Shown in pieces: positions 23,592-33,412 of a stretch of 51,480 nucleotides of DNA. Made by a program: the position numbers and the translations under genes. Every line of letters begins with the position of its first letter. Within the stretch, counting starts at the first letter, position 1. The notes beneath the pieces are model-generated. The model was not told the DNA's origin and ran no database searches. It worked only from the letters and a program-made list of their open reading frames with translations. Location: NCBI GenBank assembly GCA_002803225.1, contig NXFV01000166.1:1-51480 (forward strand), read 5' to 3'. The stretch comes from Gamarada debralockiae. Taxonomy: Eukaryota; Ascomycota; Leotiomycetes; Helotiales; Hyphodiscaceae.

Positions 23592-24469
23592 ATTTGATTT
23601 GGAGAACAACAGTAATTGGAATATTCCAGCGATTATCCTCTCGAGGGATTTGCTTGGTCGGCAGCGACCCCAAGTCGTTCGTTCTGATTGAGCAATTGAT
23701 CTCAAGGATACCAATAGTTGTTCTCGGCTCTTTGCTGAGTCCGCTTTTGATCGTTGAAGCGTGCTGAAGGACTGATATCTTATATAACAATCAATGTGGT
23801 AGAAGGAAATGAGTCTGACTCCTGGAGCAACGTGAGTCACGACGCGTTACGTGACCCGTCAAATTTTATTTCAACTGTCCAGACAGATTGAAATATGACG
23901 CTTCAATTAATGGTGCTCATACTAGAGTGCTCATCACCCCTTCGGGAGGTTCAAAAAATCGCAAATACCTCGAGCGCATGTTTTGAGGATGTGTGCAGTT
24001 GTAGTGTCGCGTATGAGCAGCCCCCTGGATGTTAACTGTACTCTACACCAACGAGTATTTCCTTATCATTTAATAGATTATTAAATCAGCTATACATTAT
24101 TAATTTAAAATGGGAAAGGTGAGTGATTTTGAGGCATATTTATAATAAATACTTATCAGATTAACTTTTAGATTTTTAAGCAATAGTGTTGCCATGTAAA
24201 ATGCACTGAAAATACCCAACATTCTACCTGGTGTGCAGCAAAATTGCTTAGTCAAATTTGGTCTTTTGCACCACAAAATGCAACAGGTGCGTCATGCAGG
24301 TCCAACTAGCAACAACATGCCAAACTGATCCCGTTATTATCTCTGCCACCTCAATCCTATTATCAAGTCTCGCTAGCTCAATTCCTCCGTCATTTGCGAT
24401 CTTAATCCGGCCTCAATATCGACCGCGACACTACTTGAAGCATAGCTTATATAGACAACAATCCGGCAG
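23592..24469. promoter_or_regulatory. Divergent upstream region of the peptidase and kinase genes
   Basis: The first 200 bp hold the peptidase promoter, including the palindromic words GAGTCACGACGCGTTACGTGAC around 23831. The remainder is AT-rich (24050-24200) and probably contains the missing first exon of the kinase gene, which I cannot delimit. Confidence 0.4.
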
Positions 24470-25814
24470 ATTTCGACAATGTCGCCTGGGACAGAAACGA
24501 TGAGGCCTGGGAAGAGTCGCAGAAATTGTTTCGGCGCGTCTCCATGCTACGCAATATAGAATCCTTCGTTACGCAGAAATTTGGGAAGACCGCAACATGG
24601 GTAACCCCGATGAGGATCGGGGGATACAACAACCTCTACAGGATGCGAATCGAGGGATCCGACGACGATGTTATAATTCGACTGCCCCAGCCCAACCTAG
24701 CGCAGTTTCCACATAGAAAAACTCTTCGAGAGGCCGCAATAGCGAGCTTTATTGCACAAAATACCCGGGTCCCAGTTCCCCGAGTACTCTTCCACGGACT
24801 GTCAAGCCCCGATTCTGAAGTTGGGCCATTCATTATCATCCAACATGTCGAAAACTGCGGAAACATGTCGCACGCGCTCGCAATGCCCAACGAGAAAGAT
24901 CCCACCGAGGCTCACATGTTGAATCCTAACGTCTCTGAGGATGTACTTCAGAGCTTTTACGGCAAAGTAGCGGTCCACTTACTACAGCTCTTCGAACCCA
25001 GCTTTCCCCGTATCGGGTCTCTAGCCCAGACTGATGAGAACGCCTTCTCGGTGGTAGGACGGCCGATAACCCAGAACATGAACAACATGCTTCAGCTCGC
25101 GAATATCCCCCGCGCCGCTCTTCCCCCCGAGGATAAAACGTATGGGACTGCTGACGGATGGTACATTGCGCTGGCAGAGATGCACATAGCACAACTCGTC
25201 TTTCAACACAACGACCTCGTTACAACGGCGGACGACTGCCGGAACAAGTACGTGGCACGCCAGCTCTTCCGCAAACTGGCCAAACAGGGCCGGCTATCGA
25301 CTTTCGGGTTCGCAGAGGACGACTGGTCCGCCCAGTCTAAGAGCCAAACCTCGACACTATCCCCAGCTCCTAGCGGATCAAGCTCCTTTAGGCTTTGGTG
25401 CGATGATTTCCGGGCAAGCAACTTCCTCTTAAATGAGGCCGATGACATAGTTGCCGTTATCGACTGGGAATTCGCATATATCGCACCAACACAGTTCGCC
25501 CTCGACTGTTCTTGGTGGCTGCTGCTAAACGTACCCGAGATGTGGCACACTAACATTGATGATTGGACCAAGGTCTACGACGTGCGCTTGAAGACCTGGC
25601 TACGGGCAATAAAGAAGGCCGAGGAAAGCAAAGAGACGAAGTCGAAGGGATTCGCATTGTCTACATACATGCGGGAGAGTTGGGAGACTGGCCGGTTCTG
25701 GCTCAACTATACCTCGAGGAAGAGCTGGGCCTTCGACGCCATCTTCTGGAAGTACCTGGATAAGAGATTCTTTAGTAGCAGGGAAGGGGACATTACTAAG
25801 CAGGACCTTTGGAA
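24470..25814 (+). pseudogene. Aminoglycoside-phosphotransferase-like kinase gene, 5' part, split by a transposon
   Basis: A continuous frame encodes a fungal APH-type kinase: FDNVAWDRNDEAWEESQKLF, RIGGYNNLYRMRIEGSDD, VIIRLPQP (ATP-lobe Lys replaced by Arg-like context), WCDDFRASNFLL (the HxDxxxxN catalytic loop with Cys in place of His) and IVAVIDWEFAYIAPTQFALD (metal-binding Asp). There is no in-frame ATG before 24544, yet conserved coding sequence extends upstream to about 24470, just after a CAG acceptor, so a 5' exon is missing from my model or has been lost. The family phosphorylates small molecules, usually unidentified in fungi. The frame stops at the target duplication TGGAA (25810-25814) where a transposon is inserted; the C-terminus lies at 27280-27433. 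Confidence 0.85.
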
Positions 25815-27274
25815 CACGGGGTTGACAGAATTCGTTTCCGGCCGGGGATTAGCCGGATCATCAAAACAACACGAAATCAACACCTCTTTTCAATACCACG
25901 AAATGGCCCCCTTGACACGCTCCAGAAACCGCGCCCGCACGCCTGATAGACCTACAAACCGTCCTCAATATGATACAATCAAGCGTACGAATTTCTTTCG
26001 CGATTACGACCGTGATTGGCCATCCAAAGACCTACCGACTATCTCAGCCGCGCATGGGATCACTGATCGAACTGCACGAAATTGGCTACAACAACGACGA
26101 GAGTTAGGGAGCCTTGCATATCGTAGGATACGCCCGAGGTCTCAAGTCCTAGGCAGGAAGTCTAGAGTATCGAAAGAGACTTGCAAGATGCTTGTTTCAC
26201 CTACAAGGAACCCAGTCCGTGACCAGCTTTTAGAAGCCCAGATTGAACACCACCATATCGAAGTCGGACGGCGTCAATTGACCCGGAGGCTTTTGGCAGA
26301 GACAGATGGCGGCCGAAAGTACAAGCAGGCTTATATTGGGAAGGAACTATCAGACAAAAACATCGCGGATCGGATTACTTATGGCGAAACACACCAAGAC
26401 AAGACAATCGAGGATTTTTAGCAATGGATTATATTTACGGACGAATTCCACGTTGACCCAACCTCTATGGGTGCTTCTTATATTCTGCGAGAGCGCGGAC
26501 GGCGAACAGACGAAGAGAATATACAACAGAGGCCACAGAAACAAGGGAATCAATTACATGTCGCTAGCTAGGTTACTTGGAATGAGAAGTGTGAGAAATT
26601 GATATTTTATCATGACGAACATGAACAAGAAGAACACACCGAACAACCTCCACGAGATCCAAAGCCTCGGCGCCGTCCTACGACTGAATCGGAGGAGGAA
26701 TATAAGCAAAGGGTATTAGAGTGGGAGGCCTTTAAACCACATCCAATTGAGGTTAAACCAAAGGGCAATTCTATGACCCAAATATACTACACCGACAATA
26801 TCCTACTAGTCTATATCTCTGCGTACGAGGATCTTAAAAAGAAGCGCCCTGGGCCATGGATTCTACAAGAAGACAATAATGGATCACATGGTACGCGGGG
26901 TAAAGGAGAGAACGTTGCTAAGGCCCTAAAGCAACGTCACAATATCAAGACACTCATACACCCTGCTCAATCGCCAGATTTGAATCCAATTGAAGCTTGT
27001 TGGAATATTATCAAACCACGGATACGTAAGAGAACGTGGAGAACGCTAGCTGAGTTACGTGAGGTTATTCAGGACGAGTGGAGTAAGGTAACGATGAAAG
27101 AGATTCAAGCGAGGATAAGAGAGATGCCTAATCGATGCCATAGACTAGTTAAATCAGGTGGCAAGCCCATTAAGAGTAATTTGTGGTGATCTAGACTTAA
27201 ATATATTACATTTTTCCCCCTATTTTCATGTCCGGCTAAATATCGGCCCGGAAACGAATTCTGTCAACCCCTGG
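25815..27274 (+). mobile_element. DDE transposon of the IS630/Tc1-like supergroup, about 1.46 kb
   Basis: Terminal inverted repeats of about 41 bp are readable. The left end from 25818 and the reverse complement of the right end to 27271 share the perfect 24-base start GGGGTTGACAGAATTCGTTT plus four bases, then stay about 80% alike to an AGCCGGA word. Three further poorly matched bases complete each end if the flanking TGGAA (25810-25814 and 27275-27279) is taken as the target duplication. Between the repeats lies one transposase frame on the plus strand. Removal of the element plus one TGGAA rejoins the host kinase gene in frame, which fixes the borders well. Confidence 0.9.
25903..27189 (+). 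pseudogene. DDE transposase with two nonsense codons
   Basis: From an ATG at 25903 the frame runs 428 codons to TGA at 27187, with stops at 26419-26421 and 26569-26571 (both TAG). N-terminal helix-turn-helix: KDLPTISAAHGITDRTARNW. Catalytic motifs: FTDEFHVD (first Asp), ILQEDNNGSHG (second Asp) and SPDLNPIEACWNI (Glu). There are 39 residues between the second Asp and the Glu, against 34 in classic Tc1. From memory of related fungal transposases, Trp belongs at both stop positions (DFWQ and GWVTW), so single G-to-A changes (TGG to TAG) explain both. The enzyme is inactive as written, but mobilisation in trans by an intact copy elsewhere is possible. Confidence 0.88.
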
Positions 27275-27279
27275 TGGAA

Positions 27280-27433
27280 GACGAGAGCACATCTATTAAG
27301 TGAGAGGGAAAGAAGTATAATGGAGTCATTTGTAGAGAGAAAAATAGAAGAGTCGAAAGAGCGGACCCTGGTTAACTAGGATAACGAACAGGTCAAGGAG
27401 CGCTTGGCGGAGGTATTGTTTGAGGACGAATAA
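27280..27433 (+). pseudogene. APH-like kinase gene, separated 3' fragment
   Basis: Directly after the right target duplication the sequence continues the kinase frame: the joined codons read QDLWKTRAHLLSERER, then SIMESFVERKIEESKERTLV, and end with VKERLAEVLFEDE and TAA at 27431-27433. A TAG at 27377-27379 interrupts it where Trp is expected (N-[W]-DNEQ). The nonsense change in host DNA about 100 bp beyond the transposon fits mutation leaking from a RIP-targeted repeat, or simple decay after the gene was split. The fragment has no start of its own. Confidence 0.8.
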
Positions 27434-28556
27434 GGTTTTTTGAAGACTATAGAGCTTCTATCATTGAACTAGCTAGGAAATCACTATAGGTCTCTATAGA
27501 ATACAACTTCTTTCAATTGATACGAACGTTGTGGTAAGTCCTCGTTGCCAAGCATATGATCGCCTCCAGGCTCTACCTTGCTGAATAGTACATTGTGTCG
27601 AGGGCAGGGGGCCGCCCTAGAGCTACCCACTTCAACAAGTATCAGGCAATTAGCACAGTCACTTTCATCAGGGTTGCCCTTTCAACTTCATCGAACAGTG
27701 CACCCGGATTGTCCCTAAGCTCCGGTCAGGAAGGGCAGCACTGATCTCTTCCACGAACAGCCACCGTTCCTCATCTGGGGAGCGTTGCATCCTCTTCTGG
27801 TGTCTATTTAATATGTCTTTTCTTAGACTATAACAGTACTTGATATATCTTAGAATATATAGCAGCGTCGTGATAGATCAGAACCTTTACTAGCGCCTTC
27901 TTCCTAGAACAGGTGTCTAATACTTCAGTATTGATCAGTAAGTAAAGGTATCCTGAGATCAATAGTAGTTTGAACTCGAGATTGTACGTTATATCATCCC
28001 CGACCCTAGTCCGTTTGAGGAAGCCTTGGAAGGCCTATTCCTCATACTCAATAACTAGTACTACTTCCATTACAATAGAAGGACTCTGAGAAGTCCGCAA
28101 GGCATAGTGCTGCTCATTATCAATAAAGATCGAGGGACATCCGTGATTATCCTAGGGCTGTACGTCGTCAATCTCAGGTCTAGTAGTCAAAGGCAATAAG
28201 AGGGGGCGAGACCATCAGAGGTAGGGGCAGAGTCACAGGAGACGTTAAGTATAGCTTTCATCGCTTTGCAGGCTATGGGTTCTCATCGCCTGTATCGCAG
28301 TGTCATGATTGTAATTGGTGTCTCCGGAATGATAGGTTTCGCTGCTGATCTCTGTATACGTGTCCTGGCGCTCGCGATTCTCCTCCCGCTTCCCCGATTC
28401 AGGTCGTAAGTGACAGGGGGTCCCTGATGCCCTTTTCGGGTCTACTCCAGCAGTTAGGGTCAGCGTAATATAGACTAGTTATAGACTTGTTAGTTACCTG
28501 ATATATACAACTATATATCTTCAAGGCAACATATCACAGATCTAAGTACCTTGTAT
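27434..28556. other. AT-rich degenerate repeat DNA
   Basis: No intact gene. Stops and TA-rich words (CTATAG, TATATCTTAG) are dense, as in mutated transposon remains. One protein-like relic (27668-27799) is listed separately. Confidence 0.5.
27668..27799 (-). pseudogene. Myb/SANT-like DNA-binding domain relic
   Basis: The minus strand encodes SPDEERWLFVEEISAALPDR followed by SLGTIRVHCSMKLKGQP, resembling the short Myb-like domain of fungal proteins (W.peE...L..L......W..IA..lPgRt...i..hy..KLKG). It has no start codon and ends at a stop directly after the domain, so it is a fragment. The call rests on pattern memory only. Confidence 0.35.
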
Positions 28557-29604
28557 TTAGGTAACTTTCCCCTCAACTTCCTCCTTTGCCTCCTCCTTAA
28601 CAGGCACAGCTAGGCCTCCCACTATACCCAGTCGTTGTTGATTGACATAAGCCTGGACAAGTGCTGCTGTCCTTGGGTTTCCATATTTCAAAGCCTTGTC
28701 CAAAGCCGTCTCACCATTTCGATCCACGAGATCAGTTCGCGCACCGCGCCTGAGTAATATTTCCACCATAATGTCGCCATCCTCTGTATTCGAAGTACAT
28801 GCATGCATTAACGGCGTCCCAACTAGTATTTCGATTCCTGCTTTGTCCGGAATATGGTCGTGGTCCATTGCATCGATTGGGGCACCAATGTCCAGCAGAA
28901 ATTTGAGAACTTCAGGACGTCCTGGCTCCCAACTCTTTGCGGCAAATGGTGCTGTGTTACCTGGTAATGCGCCATACTCGTAAAGCAGCCGAACGACCGA
29001 TAAGGGACAGTACCTGGCTGCCCGTTCGAAAGGTGTTACATTCATTGCGCAAGTAGCGTTCGGATCGGCGCCATGATCAAGGAACCAATTCAGAAGTCTT
29101 TCATTCTTTAAAATGTACCTACAATTCGTTAGTAAATTTCGCCATTTTGAAAATAATAGAAATAGCAACAGACGTTAAGGGCACAGGGGTCCCTCGGAGC
29201 TCCGCATTGATGTCCCAACCATGATCAAGAAAAGCTTGAAAGACATCGCATGATACTTCAAGTTCCAGGGCGTCCCGCAATGCAGCCTCGGACATCATGA
29301 TACCCTGATCCATGAGATAGGAAACGATCTCGCCCTTGCTCTTCCTAATGGCATGATGAAGAATAAGCTCCAAAGCCCCGATCTCATAACCTGGAGGCCC
29401 TGGCGGCAGGTCTTTCTCGGCGTTAGGCATGGCGAGCCATTCTTCGGTGAGTTTCTGTACACGGCGCAGGCTTCCACGTGTGACGGCTTCTTTCATTTTC
29501 CGGATGCGTGGATGCTTTGGAGAATATTCCACGATAGGAGCGATGCGTTGACAGAAATTTGCCCGATTCAGTGGACGGGGACGATTCTTTACAACTCGCG
29601 GCAT
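28557..29604 (-). CDS. Ankyrin-repeat protein
   Basis: Two exons, 29604-29174 and 29118-28557, joined across a 55-bp intron (GTCTGT...TGTAG) give 330 residues. The N-terminal third (MPRVVKNRPRPLNRANF...) is basic. About five ankyrin repeats follow: GALELILHHAIRKSKGEIVS, MSEAALRDALELEVSCDVFQ, LLNWFLDHGADPNATCAMNV (with TPFERAARYCPLSVVRLLYE), EVLKFLLDIGAPIDAMDHDH and DIMVEILLRRGARTDLVDRN ending GETALDKALKYGN. A Glu/Lys-rich tail ends the protein. Ankyrin repeats bind other proteins; no enzymatic domain is present and no partner can be inferred. The GTCTGT donor is non-consensus but the frame and the repeat continuity support it. Confidence 0.82.
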
Positions 29605-30690
29605 CGTAGGATACTGACGTAAAGAGACAAATGATAGTGGAAGTCGTCAATATTGAAGATATGCTAACAAAATTCAAGGCACAGAGCACAGTGGAGTGAG
29701 CTTTAGGAGGCATCACTCGCGGACCGATGCTTGGTGGTAGTGGCAGCCGGCATCCGAACCAGTAGGAGTAACGTTGAATCGATTCTTCAAGCCTTCCATG
29801 CAGTCACGGAGATTGGCGATTTGGTCCCTGAATGAAGCGAGTTCAGATGGCTTTCTTTCATTTATCCGCCGCCGAATGCGCCTCCAGCCAGTCAAGTCAC
29901 TAGGGTACGACCACAATTTGAAGCCAAAACTGCCATTTTCACTTATCATAGGCTTCCCCGCAATTACCGGAGGCACCCCGCATTTATGTGTAACATTCAG
30001 ATAAGCCTTCGGGTTTGGCTTTGGGGCTGGGGTTTGTTGGGTTCTGACCGAGAGAACGGCCGCTAGCCAATGTAACCTTGTGATGATGGTTCCTGGGATT
30101 GTTTTTGATTTCGTCTCATGATTACCCCACGCGCTACCTCAAAACTTTCATTCCGCGCCGGATGTTCTACCATTAGCTCATCTATATGTTCAGTGTCGGG
30201 CCTCTTCAGCACTTGACATTCTGAGCCCACATGTCGGCCTGACCTCGGTGGGTCTTACCGACACCATCCTGGGGGAGCGGCTCGAGTAGCTGCACCTTTA
30301 GATGTATCGAAGAATGCGATTATTTTTGCGGAGAAACCTGGAGTCGTGGAATTATAAATGTTCCGTGGGAATCAGGAAATGGAAGGCTGCCCTACATCTG
30401 GCGGCACTGCGGCAGCTGCACTGTCTCGGCGGTCTGCCGTCACACGCTTATGTCCCATGTCCTACTCTCACGATACCTTTAGGCTCCGGCTTTCTTGCCG
30501 TAAAGGATGTGCTCAAGTTAGCAGAGATAGATCTTGTCTGCTCAGCTGCTTGACGCCTTCTATGTAACCAAGTTCTAAGTCTCTGCTCTGTCTATCAGTT
30601 GAGTACATAAAGGCTTCGGACGCCTAGAATTTGTTCCCCCCTTCCACTTTGTATTCCCATGTTAAACAAAAGGAATATAAATTCTTCAAC
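29605..30690. promoter_or_regulatory. Divergent upstream region of the ankyrin and GH55 genes
   Basis: The two genes point apart, so both promoters lie here. A 75-codon minus-strand frame near 29713-29949 has no recognisable similarity. A TATAAA-like word sits at about 30675 and a pyrimidine-rich leader at 30635-30660, shortly before the GH55 start. Confidence 0.4.
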
Positions 30691-33412
30691 ATGGGTCTCC
30701 TTCGTACTTTGGTTCTGTCTTCTCTCGTGCTGGGATCTTCATGCGTACAGTTTGAGATCCCCGAAGTTGAAGCCGTAGTTGGAGAGATTGTCAACAAGCT
30801 TGGCACCTATGTCCACTATCATGGAAACCATTCAGATGTTCCTACTATCCCAGCGCAGTCTGATATGGCATCCATAATACCTAGGCAGTCGACTTCATAC
30901 TGGTATGAGAACATCAATCACCAGGGTATTTCTGCGTTTGGACCCAGCGGATATACTGTGTATAGAAACGTCAAAGACTATGGCGCAACAGGCATGTCTA
31001 AAATCATTCATCAAGTTGCAATCCTAATTAAATGATTTAGGAAATGGCGTAACTGATGACACTGCTGCCATTAACGCTGCAATCAGTGCAGGTGGTCGGT
31101 GCGGAGAAGGATGTGCCTCAAGCACAACCACCCCTGCAGTGGTTTACTTCCCAGCTGGCACATATCTCATCTCATCGTCCATCATCGACTACTATTACAC
31201 TCAGCTCATCGGCAATCCCAATGATCCTCCAACCTTGAAGGCTACTTCTGGCTTTTCTGGGTTTGGTCTGATCGATGGTGATAAATACTACACGGCCAAC
31301 TTGAATTGGGTTTCAACCAACGTATTCATGAGACAAGTGCGCAATTTTGTCTTCGATTTGACAAGCATTCCTGCAACTTCTCAGGCTACTGGTATCCATT
31401 GGCCAACCGCTCAAGCCACGAGTTTGCAAAATGTTGTCTTTCAGATGAGTTCAGCTGCTGGAACACAGCATACGGGGTTGTTCTGTGAAAGTGGTAAGTC
31501 TGGAATCCTGAATGCTCAATATTTTGTTCTGACCCTGCAGGATCTGCCGGATTCATGACCGACATCACATTCAATGGAGGTATTGTTGGAGCTTCAATCG
31601 GCAACCAGCAATTCACTATGCGCAATCTCGTGTTCAATAACTGCGTTACGGCAATTTCCCAGCTTTGGGACTGGGGTTGGGTGTATCAAGGAATTAGCAT
31701 CAACAACTGCCAGAAAGGTATTGACATCTCAGCCGGTGGTTCAAGTGCTCAGAATGTTGGATCAGTCACTTTGATTGATAGCTCTATCACAAACACGCCT
31801 ATCGGCATTATCACCGCCTACACGTCATCGTCATCGCCTCCCACAGCTGGAAGCCTGATAATCGAGAACGTCCAGCTCAACAACGTCCCTACAGCTATTC
31901 AATTGACCGGCGGATCCACCGTCCTTGCTGGAACTACTGGATCTACGACCATCACTGGATGGGGGGAAGGTCACGAATACATTCCCAATGGCCCAAATTC
32001 CTTTGAGGGTCCCTTTGTTCCCAACAGCCGACCAGCCTCTCTTCTAAGCGGAAGTAACTACTACGTTCAATCCAAGCCCCAGTATGGCTCACTCCCTGTA
32101 TCGTCGTTCCTGAGTGTCCGAAGCAGCGGAGCGGCTGGAAACGGAGTCCAAGATGACACCTACGCCTTACAACAGGCAATTAACGACGCCACTGCATCTG
32201 AAATGGTTGTCTTCTTCGATGCTGGGACCTATAAAGTCACTTCCACCTTGTTCATCCCAGCTGGAGCAAAGTTGGTCGGCGAAAGCTACTCTGTTATCAT
32301 GTCTAGCGGTAGTTACTTCAACAACATGGCTTCTCCTCAACCCGTCGTCCGCGTTGGTAATGCCGGTGACAGTGGCCAAGTCCAATGGTCGGATATGATC
32401 GTTGCTACTCAAGGCACCCAAGCAGGCGCGATTCTCATCGAATGGAACTTGGCGACTTCAGGAACGCCATCAGGAATGTGGGATGTGCATACTCGAATTG
32501 GAGGGTTCACGGGATCTGATCTTCAGGTTGCTCAATGCCCGACAACTCCAGGCAGCACGTCGGTTAACACGGCTTGCATTGGTGCTTATATGTCGATGCA
32601 TATCACACCTTCGGCCTCGGGTTTGTATATGGAGAATGTTTGGCTTTGGACTGCGGATCATGATATTGATGATCCGAGCAACACCCAGATCACAATCTAC
32701 AGCGGAAGGGGTCTGTATATTGAAAGCACTGCTGGGACATTCTGGTTGTAAGTATCTCATCCCCAGCCTATTCCAAGTTATTGGACTGACTCGAGCCTTC
32801 CAAAATAGGGTCGGAACTGCAGTTGAGCACCACACACTGTATCAATACCAGCTCGCCAACACCCAGAATCTATACATGGGCTTCATCCAGACCGAGACGC
32901 CGTAAGCTCAATCCCATAACGTCTTGCCCCAAATCTAATATTAATCTCTTAGATACTACCAACCAAATCCAAGCGCACCAACACCATTCAACGTTGTGAC
33001 CTCTCTCAAGGACCCCAATTTTGCCAGTTCCTGCTCAGGCCAATCCGGGAACTGCGCCAATGCATGGGGTCTACGCGTCATCTCCTCATCAAACGTTCTT
33101 ATTTACGGCGCTGGTCACTACTCCTTCTTTGACAACTACAGCACAAGTATGTTTCCCTATCGTACCATCGTTTGCATCAACTGACAGTGAAAAGCTTGCT
33201 CCAACGGCGGCGGGCCTGAGAACTGCCAAGACAATATCGTCAGTCTCGAAGGCTCGAACTCGAATGTGAACATATACTGTTTGAGTACGGTCGGCACGAC
33301 GAATATGATCACGATCAATGGGGTCAGTGATGCGCTTTATAGCGCGAATGTCAATGTGTATCCGGATACGATTGCATTGTTCCAGTCAGGTTCGGGAAGT
33401 ACGAAATGTTGA
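30691..33412 (+). CDS. GH55 beta-1,3-glucanase (secreted)
   Basis: Six exons: 30691-30991, 31041-31493, 31541-32747, 32809-32901, 32953-33146 and 33195-33412; introns 47-61 bp; 821 residues. The first intron starts with GC (AACAG|GCATGT...TTTAG), since only this junction gives the family sequence VKDYGATGNGVTDDTAAINA. A signal peptide (MGLLRTLVLSSLVLGSSCV) is followed by two right-handed beta-helix (pectate-lyase-like) modules, typical of GH55: the first with VVYFPAGTYLISSSI, the second starting FLSVRSSGAAGNGVQDDTYA and MVVFFDAGTYKVTSTLFIPA. WLWTADHDIDD and the C-terminal NCANAWGLRVISSSNVLIYG are also family hallmarks. The enzyme cuts beta-1,3-glucan outside the cell, in wall turnover or in attack on other fungi or plant callose. 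Confidence 0.94.
30992..31040 (+). other. GC-AG intron in the GH55 gene (49 bp)
   Basis: The donor reads AG|GCATGT and the acceptor TTTAG. The only in-frame GT alternative inside the stretch gives the wrong phase. GC donors make up about one percent of fungal introns. Confidence 0.75.

Noticed and set aside
24526..26421. A 631-codon kinase-transposase fusion protein
   Set aside because: The second half lies within the terminal repeats of a transposon and the kinase C-terminus continues beyond it; it is an insertion, not a fusion gene.
29713..29976. Small minus-strand frame with coiled-coil-like stretch
   Set aside because: The first codon is GTG, the ATG-started version is 75 residues and nothing supports expression.
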